From: DASZBX01 sp035943635
Lineage (GTDB): Bacteria; Actinomycetota; Actinomycetes; Streptomycetales; Catenulisporaceae
DNA: 53,132 nt
Reading direction: 5' to 3'
Assembly (NCBI GenBank): GCA_035943635.1
Contig: DASZBX010000144.1
Location: forward strand, 1 to 53,132
This document shows, one piece after another, positions 44,677-52,752 of the stretch. The position numbers were made by a program, and so were the translations under genes. The notes beneath the pieces were generated by a model. That model did no database searches and was not told the DNA's origin. It saw nothing but the letters and a program-made list of their open reading frames with translations. Numbering within the stretch: position 1 is the first letter of the stretch; every line of letters starts with the position of its first letter.

Positions 44677-45471
44677 ATGACCACAGAGATCAGCGCGGCT
44701 GACCAGTCGGGCCGCGACGGGTGGGTGATGGCCGGCATGACCATCGCCGCCGCATCCGCAGCTGTAGCCAGCTTCGCCGGACTGCGCGGGCTGGCGCTGG
44801 TCGCCGGCTGGCCCGTGCGGCTGGCCTGGCTCCTGCCGGTCACGCTCGACGCCTACGCCATGACGTCGGCGCGCGTCTGGCTCGCCGGAACGACGCGCGC
44901 CCGGCGAGCCCGCCGGTTCGCACGACTCAACGCCATCGGCGCCATCACCGCGAGCATCGCCGGCAACGCGGTCTATCACGTCGAGTTGGTCGGCCTGCTC
45001 CGGATTTCCTGGCCGATCGTCGTCCTGGTCGGCGCCGTACCGGCCGCCGTCCTCGGACTCACGTCCCACCTCCAGGCGATCCGGACTCTCGGCGAGGACG
45101 AGAGCCGACACCAGTACGGGACCGAGAGCCAGGACACGGCGGCGCAGACCGGTCCCGAGTCCCGGACCGAGGACGGGACCGGCGACCAGCCCAAAGCCCG
45201 TACTCGCAACGACTCCCGACGCCGCCCGAAGTCCCGGACCGAGGACGAACTGATAGCCGCAGCGCGCGAGGCAGACGCCAAGTACCGCGCCGACCACAAC
45301 AACCGTCCCATCACCCGCGACGCACTACGCGCGGCCCTGAAAATCGCCGGACCGCGCGCCACGGAACTGCGCCGCCAACTCGCGGCCGAGGACGAACAGT
45401 CCGACCAGTCCTCGTCGCCGGACTCCCCGACCAGCATTCCCGACCGAGAGGAGGCGCTGACCACCCAATGA
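44677..45471 (+). CDS. DUF2637-type (SpdB-like) transfer membrane protein
   Basis: 264 residues from ATG 44677. Four membrane helices lie in the first ~130 residues (AAASAAVASFAGLRGLAL, WLLPVTLDAYAMTSAR and two more around 85-125), typical of DUF2637. The C-terminal half is polar, with Arg/Asp/Thr-rich repeats and an HTH-like ITRDALRAALKIAGPRA. It is linked to plasmid/AICE spreading. The stop overlaps the next start (ATGA). Confidence 0.85.
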   Translation: MTTEISAADQSGRDGWVMAGMTIAAASAAVASFAGLRGLALVAGWPVRLAWLLPVTLDAYAMTSARVWLAGTTRARRARRFARLNAIGAITASIAGNAVYHVELVGLLRISWPIVVLVGAVPAAVLGLTSHLQAIRTLGEDESRHQYGTESQDTAAQTGPESRTEDGTGDQPKARTRNDSRRRPKSRTEDELIAAAREADAKYRADHNNRPITRDALRAALKIAGPRATELRRQLAAEDEQSDQSSSPDSPTSIPDREEALTTQ

Positions 45472-45782
45472 CCACTCAACACCCCTTCCGACCCACGCTC
45501 GACCTGGAGGCCGTACACAACCACGTCCGCACCGCACTGCGGTACCGCACCCCCGCCGCCGTGTGGACCGCCATCGCCGACATACCCCTACTACTGGCCG
45601 AACTCGAACGCACCGCGACCCTGATCGCCAACGTCCGGACCGACTTCGCCAACCTGCTCGCCGCCGCCCGCGCCACCCTCGCCGCCAACGACGAGGGCGA
45701 GCTCGACCCGCTCTACTACCTGCGCGACGAGGTAGCCGCACATGACTCGGCGGCGGCGAGCACTGAGCGGAGCACCCGATGA
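45468..45782 (+). CDS. Small helical hypothetical protein of the transfer operon
   Basis: 104 residues. It is translationally coupled on both sides (ATGA at 45468 and ATGA at 45779), which supports a real gene. Mostly helical: RTALRYRTPAAVWTAIADIP and NVRTDFANLLAAARATLAAN. No known motif. Confidence 0.75.
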   Translation: MTTQHPFRPTLDLEAVHNHVRTALRYRTPAAVWTAIADIPLLLAELERTATLIANVRTDFANLLAAARATLAANDEGELDPLYYLRDEVAAHDSAAASTERSTR

Positions 45783-47578
45783 GAGCCTACGGGCGACGCC
45801 ACCGGCGCATGCGGAACCGCAACGCCGCCCCGCTCATGCTCGTCGCCGACAGCGGCGGCCTAGGCGATGCGCTCGGCGCTTTCGGCCGAGTGCTCTACCG
45901 GTTCCGATCCGAGCTTGCGCCGCTGACGACCGGGCTCACCTTGGCAGTGGCCGGCCTGATCCTGCACGCCGGTCACCCGCACTGGTGGCCGTGCGTCGCC
46001 GCCGGAACAGGCGGGCTCGCGCTGCTGACGCTGGCCACCGGAGTACCGTTCCGTGCCGACCGGATCAGCGAACGCGCCTACGCCGCCACCGCTTCGGCGG
46101 TGGCCGGCGGGTGGCTCACCGCCGCGACCAAAGTCGGCCCGTACCGCGACCCGCTCCCGACCATCCTCGGTCTGCTCATCCTCGCCGCCGGCCTGCCCTG
46201 GTGGACACACCGGCGGCGGAGGATGCGAGTGACCGTCGATCGCACGATTCAGGCATGGCCCGATGTCGCCGAAGCCATCGGGCTCGCCGGATCACGCATC
46301 CTCTCCGCCGTAGTCGACGTCTGGGGATGGCGCGCCCGGGTCGGACTGCGCGGCGGTCAGACCGTGGCGGACGTCGTCGCACACATCCCCGCCATCGAAT
46401 CCGGGCTCGGCACCCGGCCAGGCGCGGTGCGCGTCGAACCCGACCCGGCCCACGCGGGGCGCGCCATGATCCGCGTCTTGGCCACCGACCCGCACGCCTC
46501 CGCCATCCCATGGAACGGCCCGTCCATCCGCAGCATCATCGAGCCGATGACGCTCGGCGTGTTCGAAGACGCCACGCCCGTCCGCGTCTGCTTCCTGCGC
46601 CGCCACGGCCTGACCGGCGGTATCGCCGGCTCCGGCAAGAGCGGAATCCTCAACGTCATCGTCGCGAACCTCGCCGCATGCGCCGATGTGGTTCTGTGGG
46701 CGATCGACCTCAAGGGCGGGATGGAACTGCGCCCGTGGGCATCCTGCCTTGACCGGCTCGCGACCACGCCGGCGGAAGCGACACGGATGCTGCGTGACGC
46801 CGTGGGCATCCTCGAAGCGCGCGCCGGAGCGATGGGAGAGGGATCGGCGCGCGTCTGGAATCCGAGCCCGCAACACCCGGCGCTGATCGTCATCGTCGAC
46901 GAGTACGCCGAACTCGCCGAGAACGCGCCACTCGCGGCGGACGCCGCCGACTCGGTCGCACGGCGCGGCCGGGCCGTGGCCGTGACGTTGCTTGCTGCCA
47001 CCCAGCGGCCTACCCAGCAAGCCATGGGCAAGGGCGCCGTCCGCTCGCAGATGGACATACGCATTGCCCTGCGAGTGCGCGAGCGGCGCGACGCCGATCT
47101 GATCCTTGGCCAAGGGATGCTCGCGGCCGGCTGGCACGCGCACACACTCAACGCACCCGGCAAGTTCCTGATCTCCGCCGAAGGATTCGACTACCCGCGC
47201 CGCGCCCGCGGCTACCTCGTGACCGACGAGGATGTGGCGGCCGAAGCGGCCCGCTGGGCACCGATCCGGCCGCCACTGGACGACCTGTCCGCCGCAGCGA
47301 TCGGCACGGCCCGCGACGCCGAGGCCTCCGGCGAAGACGACGTGATTGACGCCGAAATCGTCGACGACTCCGTTGATCCCGAATCGGCTCTGTGGATTGC
47401 GCTGCGCGAAGCACCCGACGACGGCCTGACCGTGCCCGAACTCATGATGACCACCGGAATGGGACGCACATGGATCTACCTCCGACTCCAAAGCCACGCC
47501 GCCGGCGACCGCGCCACCCAGATCAGCCGAGGCCGCTGGAGAGCCACCGACCCGCACCGGGAACGTCCGGCCGCCTAA
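45779..47578 (+). CDS. tra: FtsK/SpoIIIE-type DNA translocase (Tra)
   Basis: 599 residues. Two or more membrane helices in residues ~45-140 precede an FtsK-like ATPase with Walker A GIAGSGKSGILN (about 285), WAIDLKGGMEL, and Walker B LIVIVDEYAELAE (about 373), then a sensor VTLLAATQRP. The last ~70 residues form a winged helix (LTVPELMMTTGMGRTWIYLR) that should recognise the transfer locus. AICE Tra proteins move double-stranded DNA between mycelia as hexamers. It is the main conjugation protein of the element. Confidence 0.93.
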   Translation: MRAYGRRHRRMRNRNAAPLMLVADSGGLGDALGAFGRVLYRFRSELAPLTTGLTLAVAGLILHAGHPHWWPCVAAGTGGLALLTLATGVPFRADRISERAYAATASAVAGGWLTAATKVGPYRDPLPTILGLLILAAGLPWWTHRRRRMRVTVDRTIQAWPDVAEAIGLAGSRILSAVVDVWGWRARVGLRGGQTVADVVAHIPAIESGLGTRPGAVRVEPDPAHAGRAMIRVLATDPHASAIPWNGPSIRSIIEPMTLGVFEDATPVRVCFLRRHGLTGGIAGSGKSGILNVIVANLAACADVVLWAIDLKGGMELRPWASCLDRLATTPAEATRMLRDAVGILEARAGAMGEGSARVWNPSPQHPALIVIVDEYAELAENAPLAADAADSVARRGRAVAVTLLAATQRPTQQAMGKGAVRSQMDIRIALRVRERRDADLILGQGMLAAGWHAHTLNAPGKFLISAEGFDYPRRARGYLVTDEDVAAEAARWAPIRPPLDDLSAAAIGTARDAEASGEDDVIDAEIVDDSVDPESALWIALREAPDDGLTVPELMMTTGMGRTWIYLRLQSHAAGDRATQISRGRWRATDPHRERPAA

Positions 47579-47585
47579 CCGTCCG

Positions 47586-47668
47586 CGTCCGCGCGGACGT
47601 CCGCCGACTCGCGTGCGTCTGCGCACTACAGCGCGCGGACGGACAACGGACGGACGTCCGCGCGGACG
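47586..47668 (+). promoter_or_regulatory. Repeated palindromes between tra and xis (possible clt/control site)
   Basis: CGTCCGCGCGGACG, a perfect 14-bp palindrome, occurs at 47586-47599 and 47655-47668. Each overlaps a CGGACGTCCG palindrome (47594-47603 and 47651-47660). The 131-base gap is non-coding. It may be a regulator target, sharing the GACGTC core, or the sequence recognised by the Tra winged helix; the data cannot decide. An AAAGGAGG ribosome site follows at 47693-47700. Confidence 0.55.
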
Positions 47669-47699
47669 ACAAACCCCACTCCCGAAACCTCGAAAGGAG

Positions 47700-47942
47700 G
47701 TGCCTCACACGAACCCATACCGCAGCGAACCGCTCCTCTACACGCTCCCCGAAGCCGCCGCAGCACTCCGCATCAGTAGGACGAAACTCTATGAACTCCT
47801 TGACTCGCAAGAGATCGAATCGATCCACATCGGTCGCAGCCGCAAGATCCCCGCCGAGGCCTTGTGGATGTACGTGGAACAACTCCGGGCGCGGTCCGCG
47901 CACCGGCTGACTGTCGCATCAACAACTGAAGAGGAGGGATAG
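47700..47942 (+). CDS. xis: Excisionase (MerR/AlpA-like HTH)
   Basis: About 80 residues. LYTLPEAAAALRISRTKLYE and IESIHIGRSRKIP form the DNA-binding winged helix of AICE excisionases. It directs the integrase towards excision. The start is problematic: GTG 47700 overlaps the AAAGGAGG site, while the codon at normal spacing is ACG 47709. The true start codon may therefore be non-standard. It ends 2 bases before the integrase ATG. Confidence 0.85.
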   Translation: MPHTNPYRSEPLLYTLPEAAAALRISRTKLYELLDSQEIESIHIGRSRKIPAEALWMYVEQLRARSAHRLTVASTTEEEG

Positions 47943-47944
47943 GA

Positions 47945-49267
47945 ATGAAGAAGTCTGAGAGCAAGCGGAAGCCTAATGGCCGCTCCTCGATCTACTTCGG
48001 CCAAGACGGCTACTGGCATGGTCGGGTCGTCATGGGCGTGAAAGAAGACGGCTCGGAAGACCGGCGCCACGTGATGCGCAAGACCGAGAAGTCCGCGACG
48101 AAAGCCGTCCAGGATCTTGAGGCGAAGCGCGATTCCGGCAAGGTGGCGAAAGCGGGTCGCGCTCCGACGCTCGCCGTGTGGATGCGGACGTGGCTGGACA
48201 CGATCGCACCGCGCACGGCCGCACAGACCACAGTCGACGAGATCTACCGACCCAAAGTCGAGCGGTGGATAATCCCGGGGCTCGGACAGCATCGGATCGA
48301 CCGGCTGTTGCCGGAACACCTCGATGAGTTCTACTTGGGTCTGGCCGCGAAAGGCCTGTCGAGCAAGAGCATCCTCATGCTCCACCAGATCTTGTCTCGG
48401 GCGTTGAAGATGGCGGTTCGCCGGGGCAAGGTCGCGCGGAATGTGGCGACCCTCGTCGACTCGCCGGTGCACCACGATCCCGAAATGGAACCGCTGTCTG
48501 AGGAAGAGGCGCGAGCCATCATCGAGGCGGCGGCCACCATGCCTAACGGCGCCCGTTGGTCGGTCGCATTGGCGCTGGGGCTGCGACAGTGCGAAGCACT
48601 CGGCATGAGGTGGCGCTACGTCGATTTCAGGACGGGAACGCTCCGTGTGTTCCAGGTCAAGCGGCAGCGCTACAGGCACGGTTGCGCCGATCCGTTCAAA
48701 TGCGGTGCGAAATGGCACAGCGAGCCGTGCAAGGAGCGCTGTAAGAAGCACCCGAAGAGGTGCCCTGCACCTTGCCGGGCAGACTGCCACAACCACGCGC
48801 AGCACTGCCCGCAGAGGACCGGCGGGGAGTGGGAATTCTGCCAGCCGAAGGGCAGTAAGGCGCGGAGCATCATGATTCCCGGTCCTCTGCTCAAGCTGCT
48901 CAAGGAAGCGAAGGCGCAGCAGGAAAAGACTCGGGAAATCGCGGGCGAGAGCTGGGAAGAATGGGATCTGTGTTTCCCGAACTCGCTTGGCCGGCCTGCC
49001 GAGCCGCGCGATGACTGGGAAGCCTGGAAAAACCTCTGCAAGGTGGCAGGGGTCCGGGACGCACGGCTACACGACGCGCGTCATACGGCGGCGACCCTGC
49101 TCCTTGAGCAAGGGGTAGACATCCGGGTCGTGCAAGAGATCCTCGGACACTCCACGCTCGCCGTGACCAAGAAGTACACACACGTGACGAGTCGGCTCGC
49201 GCGGGATGCGGCGGCGAGGATGGCGAACGCGTTGTGGGACGACGAGACGTCGTTCCGGACGAACTGA
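47945..49267 (+). CDS. int: Tyrosine recombinase (site-specific integrase)
   Basis: 440 residues. An N-terminal SAM-like domain (VWMRTWLDTIAPRTAAQTTV; HRIDRLLPEHLDEFYLGL) precedes the catalytic domain. The active-site set is R in LALGLRQCEALGM, H-x-x-R in LHDARHTAATLLL, H in LGHSTLAVTKKY and Tyr in KKYTHV. Between the first Arg and the HxxR is a Cys/His-rich insert (about residues 245-285; GCADPFKCGAKWHSEPCKER, then CPAPCRADCHNHAQHC), seen in related AICE integrases and probably zinc-binding. It acts on the adjacent tRNA-Leu att site. Confidence 0.95.
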   Translation: MKKSESKRKPNGRSSIYFGQDGYWHGRVVMGVKEDGSEDRRHVMRKTEKSATKAVQDLEAKRDSGKVAKAGRAPTLAVWMRTWLDTIAPRTAAQTTVDEIYRPKVERWIIPGLGQHRIDRLLPEHLDEFYLGLAAKGLSSKSILMLHQILSRALKMAVRRGKVARNVATLVDSPVHHDPEMEPLSEEEARAIIEAAATMPNGARWSVALALGLRQCEALGMRWRYVDFRTGTLRVFQVKRQRYRHGCADPFKCGAKWHSEPCKERCKKHPKRCPAPCRADCHNHAQHCPQRTGGEWEFCQPKGSKARSIMIPGPLLKLLKEAKAQQEKTREIAGESWEEWDLCFPNSLGRPAEPRDDWEAWKNLCKVAGVRDARLHDARHTAATLLLEQGVDIRVVQEILGHSTLAVTKKYTHVTSRLARDAAARMANALWDDETSFRTN

Positions 49268-49347
49268 GACTAAAACTGAGACTGCGGGACTTTATTGATC
49301 ATGCAGATGTCTAGTGCTTGACTCAAAATCCCCAGTTCAGAAGGCAA

Positions 49348-49401
49348 GTGCCCGGGACGGGACTCGAACCCGTACGATGTGAATCCGAGAGGTTTAAGCT
49401 C
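49348..49401. repeat. attR within tRNA-Leu(UAA)
   Basis: The right copy of the 54-base repeat found at 29313-29366. It covers the 3' half of the tRNA, so integration restores an intact gene. The element side (49265-49347) has the arm-type repeat CTGAGACTAAAACTGAGACT. Confidence 0.9.
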
Positions 49402-49429
49402 TCTGCGTCTGCCATTCCGCCACCCGGAC
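49349..49429 (-). tRNA. tRNA-Leu(UAA), bldA-type
   Basis: 81 bases read on the minus strand. The acceptor GTCCGGG pairs with CCCGGGC (discriminator A at 49349). There is a 3-bp D-stem (GCG/CGC), an anticodon stem GAGAG/CTCTC with loop CTTAAAC, a long variable region and the T-arm ACGGG-TTCGAGT-CCCGT. The anticodon is UAA (plus-strand 49394-49396), reading the rare UUA codon. In Streptomyces the equivalent tRNA is bldA, which controls development and antibiotic genes. CCA is not encoded. Its 3' half is the integration target of the element. Confidence 0.93.
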
Positions 49430-49565
49430 GCGGTGCACCCGAACAGCTTAGCGGGTCCGCGGCAGGGCGGCGGGCTGGTTGGGGAAGTGTGCGGCGCGGG
49501 GCTTCGGGCGGGCTGGTGCGCCGGGGGACGGGATGGTCGGCCGGGGCGCGTGCGGCTACGCCTGC

Positions 49566-49614
49566 GCGAACGGCGAACGGCGAACGGCGAACGGCGAACG
49601 GCGAACGGCGAACT
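49566..49614 (+). repeat. Heptanucleotide tandem repeat
   Basis: GCGAACG occurs six times in a row (49566-49607), followed by a seventh with one mismatch. It lies just past the DUF4287-like gene end. A likely variable-number repeat produced by slippage. The rest of the gap from the tRNA (49430-49565) is GC-rich and featureless. Confidence 0.85.
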
Positions 49615-49634
49615 CCGAATGCCCCGGCGATAGA

Positions 49635-49865
49635 TCAAGCGAAAGCGCGGGCGGCCTTGTGGACGTCGTGTTCGTGGATGAGGGCGCTGGCGTAGCCGTA
49701 CGACAGATTGAACTCACTGCGGAGCCAGGAGACCCGCTCTTCGAAGCGGAGGAGGGCGGGGCCGGCGTCGATCGCCTGGAACCAGTCGTGCAGGGGGCGG
49801 CCGGTGACTTCCGGGAGCCGGGCCACGAGGTTCCGCTGGGTCTGTTCCGAGTGGTGCAATGACAT
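49635..49865 (-). CDS. DUF4287-like small protein
   Basis: 76 residues from ATG 49865, with GGGAGA upstream. The sequence QRNLVARLPEVTGRPLHDWF followed by LRSEFNLSYGYASALIHEHD matches small DUF4287-type proteins (a helical fold of unknown function). It is divergent from the next gene with a 122-base gap. Confidence 0.75.
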   Translation of the reverse strand: MSLHHSEQTQRNLVARLPEVTGRPLHDWFQAIDAGPALLRFEERVSWLRSEFNLSYGYASALIHEHDVHKAARAFA

Positions 49866-49987
49866 GAGGCGTCTCCCATAAGTGCGGTGACGGTGACCCC
49901 GCGACGGGGGTCGATATCTCGAATGTGCCCCACTATGCGGAACGGGGCAAGCCCTACCGGCTGGTTCTTTTGGATTAGGCTGGACGA

Positions 49988-50422
49988 GTGATCGATTTTG
50001 GGCCGCGTTCAACTCCTCCCGCTCCGTCCGACGTCGGCGCGGCGCTGGCCAGGTTGGGCGGTGTTTTCCGGTCGATGCCGGAGTCGAAGTTGCTGGGCCG
50101 GCTGGCGGACGGGCGGTCGCGGGCGGCGGCGGGGCACGCGTTGGCCGGGGAGTCCGCCAGGGCCGCTCAGGGGATGGCGGAGCGGGCCTCGCAGTTCCCG
50201 CCGGTGTGGCGGGACGTTCCTTACGTTGGGCCGTTCGTGGTGGGCGACCAGCTGACCGTGATGGCTTATGAGCTTTTGGCCGCGCTGGACGAGATGGGAC
50301 GCGGGGCGCGGCCTGAGGGGGAGAAAGAGCTGGCCTGGTCCGCGCCAGGGGAGCGCAAGGGACTGGATCTGATGCTCGGTGAGTTGGCGGCTCGGGTGCG
50401 GGAGCTCAGCCTCGCCTGCTGA
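49988..50422 (+). CDS. Conserved actinobacterial hypothetical protein
   Basis: 144 residues from GTG 49988. Mostly helical and Ala/Arg-rich, with a hydrophobic centre (VWRDVPYVGPFVVGDQLTVM) and a helix AYELLAALDEMGRG. I recognise no enzyme motif. Codon bias is typical of the chromosome. Confidence 0.7.
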   Translation: MIDFGPRSTPPAPSDVGAALARLGGVFRSMPESKLLGRLADGRSRAAAGHALAGESARAAQGMAERASQFPPVWRDVPYVGPFVVGDQLTVMAYELLAALDEMGRGARPEGEKELAWSAPGERKGLDLMLGELAARVRELSLAC

Positions 50423-50438
50423 GGGTCTCAGCCACAGC

Positions 50439-50462
50439 GAACGTGAACGTGAACGTGAACGT
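50439..50462 (+). repeat. Hexanucleotide tandem repeat
   Basis: GAACGT four times (50439-50462), then a degenerate copy, in the gap between two convergent genes. Together with the heptamer at 49566 it shows a slippage-prone segment beside the tRNA. The surrounding gap (50423-50557) has no gene. Confidence 0.8.
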
Positions 50463-50557
50463 GAAGGTCATGATCACAGTAACGGTGGCGGTGTTGGCGG
50501 TGTTGGCGACGATGGCGGCGACCATCAACAAACGAGGAGAAGCTCCCGCTGCGGAAT

Positions 50558-51778
50558 TCAGCTGAGCCGCTCAAGCACCATGGCCATCCCCTGCCCGCCG
50601 CCAACGCACATGGTCTCCAACCCGAACTGCTTGTCATGCCACTGCAGCGAGTTGATGAGAGTGGCAGAAATCCGAGCACCAGTCATACCAAACGGATGCC
50701 CTACAGCGATCGCACCCCCGTTGACATTGACCTTCTCCAATTCGAACCCCAAATCCTGGTACGACGGAATCACCTGCGCAGCGAAGGCCTCGTTGATCTC
50801 CACCAGGTCGATATCGGACACCGACATACCGGCCCGCCGCAGCGCCTGCCGCGACGCCTCGACCGGTCCCAGCCCCATGATCTCCGGCGACAACCCGGTC
50901 ACGCCGGTGGACACGATCCGGGCCAGCGGGGTCAGGCCCAGGTCGCGGGCCTTGGTGTCGGACATCACGATCAACGCCGCGGCGCCGTCGTTGAGCGGGC
51001 AGCAGTTGCCCGCGGTCACCGTGCCGTCGGGGCGGAAGACCGGCTTGAGCCCGGCCACGCCCTCCAGCGTCACCCCGGCCCGCGGACCGTCGTCGGCGCT
51101 GACCACGATGCCGTCGGGGGTCGTCACGGGGGTGATCTCCCGGGCCCAGAAACCCTCGGCGACGGCCTTCTCGGCCAGGTTCTGCGAGCGGACGCCGAAC
51201 TCGTCCTGCTCCGCGCGGGTGATCCCCTTGATCTGGGCCAGGTTCTCGGCGGTCTGGCCCATCGCGATGTACGCGTCCGGCAGCAGGTCGGCCTCGCGGG
51301 GGTCGTACCAGGTCTCGGCGCCGCCCTGGGCGCGGGTCGCGGTGCGGGCCAAGGCCTCCTCGAACAGCGGGTTCTGCGTGTTCGGCAGAGTGTCGGAGTT
51401 GCCCAGCGCGTAGCTGGACACGGATTCGACCCCGGCCGAGATGAACACGTCGCCCTCCCCGGCCCTGATCGCGTGCAGGGCCATCCGGGTGGTCTGCACC
51501 GAGGAGGCGCAGTAGCGGGTCAGGGTCGTGCCGGGCAGGAAGTCGAAGCCGAGCATCACCGCGACGATCCGGCCCATGTTGAAGCCGCCGGCGCCGCCGG
51601 GCAGGCCGCAGCCGAGCATCAGGTCGTCGATCTGGCGCGGGTCCAGTTCCGGCACCTTGGCCAGGGCGGCCCGGATGGCCGTGACGGCCAGGTCGTCCGG
51701 GCGCAGGTCCTTGAGCGAGCCTTTGAAGGCCCGGCCGATCGGGGTGCGCGCGGCGGAAACGATCACTGCTTCGGGCAT
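50558..51778 (-). CDS. Thiolase (acetyl-CoA C-acyltransferase)
   Basis: 406 residues, full length. The nucleophile region is TRYCASSVQTT (Cys near residue 88), with the His motif INGGAIAVGHPFGMTGAR-like (NVNGGAIAVGHPFG) and the second Cys in ETMCVGGGQGMAMV. The N-terminus AVIVSAARTPIGRAFKGSL is typical. It performs thiolytic cleavage or condensation of acyl-CoA. It stands alone; a hydratase or dehydrogenase partner is not in the window. It is the acetyl-CoA acetyltransferase type common in actinobacteria. Confidence 0.95.
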   Translation of the reverse strand: MPEAVIVSAARTPIGRAFKGSLKDLRPDDLAVTAIRAALAKVPELDPRQIDDLMLGCGLPGGAGGFNMGRIVAVMLGFDFLPGTTLTRYCASSVQTTRMALHAIRAGEGDVFISAGVESVSSYALGNSDTLPNTQNPLFEEALARTATRAQGGAETWYDPREADLLPDAYIAMGQTAENLAQIKGITRAEQDEFGVRSQNLAEKAVAEGFWAREITPVTTPDGIVVSADDGPRAGVTLEGVAGLKPVFRPDGTVTAGNCCPLNDGAAALIVMSDTKARDLGLTPLARIVSTGVTGLSPEIMGLGPVEASRQALRRAGMSVSDIDLVEINEAFAAQVIPSYQDLGFELEKVNVNGGAIAVGHPFGMTGARISATLINSLQWHDKQFGLETMCVGGGQGMAMVLERLS

Positions 51779-51942
51779 GGCTTGACTCCAACTGCGTTCG
51801 TCACGCTGTCTGTGCCGATGAGGGTGGCCCGGCCGGTGGAACCCGGAGCCGGGTATGCAAGCGAGGATACCCTCAATGTTACCGGCGGGTAAGTCGGGCT
51901 GGCTGTGAGCTTGAGCAGAAGGAGGCGGCCAGACGTGACCGC

Positions 51943-52752
51943 TCAGACACGCTGAGAACTGCGCCAGGCCAGGGCGATGAGAGCGGGCAGCATGGCGGAG
52001 GCGGCCGTCGCGTAGCCCTCGGCGGACGGATGGAACCGGTCCGGGCCGAACAGCTCCGTCCGGGTGGCGAACTCGGGGCCGAGCAGGGCGCCGATCGGGA
52101 CGGACCGGCCGCCGGCCGCGTAGACCGCGGTGGCCTGGCGCTGGGCCAGTTCGCGGCTCCAGCGGCGGGCCAGCCAGCGCAGCGGCGGCTGGATCGGGCG
52201 GATCGTGCCGAGGTCGGGGCAGGTGCCGACGATCACCTGGCAGCCGGCCTGGCGCAGCCGGGCCACCGCCTGGCCGAGTTCGGCCGCGGCCTGGGGGATC
52301 GAACGGCGGTGGGTGATGTCGTTGGCGCCGATCATCATGGCGGCCAGGTTCGGCACCTGCTCGGGGTCGGCGAGCAGGTTGTCGACCTGCTCCGCGAGTT
52401 CGTCCGAGCCGGCGCCGGTGCGGGCGGCGACGGTCAGCAGCACGGCCTCGCCGGTGTGCGCGGACAGGGCGCTGGCCAGCAGCGATCCGGGGGTGTGGTC
52501 GGCGCTTTGCACGCCGTAGCCGACGGCGGTCGAGTCGCCGAGCAGGGCCAGGCGCAGCGGGCGGCGGGACGGGTCGGCGGCCAGGTGCCCGCCGAACAGG
52601 CCGTCCGGCTGCGGCGGGTTGGGGCCGGGCAGGCCGATGGCCCGGCGGGCCAGCTTCGCCTCGGCGATGACCAGGCCGATCGACGCTCCGGTCAGGACGG
52701 TCAGGCCGCTGCCGCCGACCGCCGCCGCCGCAAGGACTCTCTTGGCACCCAC
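51943..52752 (-). CDS. SGNH/GDSL-type hydrolase
   Basis: 269 residues from GTG 52752 (GGAGG eight bases upstream); longer open extensions have no ribosome site. An N-terminal hydrophobic segment (VLAAAAVGGSGLTVLTGASIGLVIA) suggests membrane anchoring or export. The catalytic blocks are complete: LLGDSTAVGYG (Ser), MMIGANDITHR (Asn) and GPDRFHPSAEGY (Asp and His). It is probably an esterase or lipase acting on the cell envelope. The substrate is unknown. Confidence 0.9.
   Translation of the reverse strand: MGAKRVLAAAAVGGSGLTVLTGASIGLVIAEAKLARRAIGLPGPNPPQPDGLFGGHLAADPSRRPLRLALLGDSTAVGYGVQSADHTPGSLLASALSAHTGEAVLLTVAARTGAGSDELAEQVDNLLADPEQVPNLAAMMIGANDITHRRSIPQAAAELGQAVARLRQAGCQVIVGTCPDLGTIRPIQPPLRWLARRWSRELAQRQATAVYAAGGRSVPIGALLGPEFATRTELFGPDRFHPSAEGYATAASAMLPALIALAWRSSQRV

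Larger units (their letters stand above)
29313..49401. mobile_element. AICE-type integrative element(s) in the 3' end of tRNA-Leu(UAA), rearranged
   Basis: A 54-base identical repeat marks both ends (29313-29366 and 49348-49401), and the right copy is part of an intact tRNA gene. Inside lie int, xis, an FtsK-like tra, a DUF2637-type transfer protein, small spread-type proteins, GntR-type and HTH regulators and a Nudix protein, the standard actinomycete AICE backbone without an identifiable replication initiator. The left 11 kb is AT-richer cargo. A 124-base internal repeat at 35250 and an IS3 remnant show that this is a composite of at least two related elements, not one clean insertion. Confidence 0.85.

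Noticed and set aside
48660..48830. Frameshift in int, suspected from the cysteine-rich stretch
   Set aside because: The frame stays open and catalytic residues lie on both sides; similar inserts occur in related integrases.
49566..49614. CRISPR-like array
   Set aside because: The unit is seven bases with no spacers; it is a simple tandem repeat.
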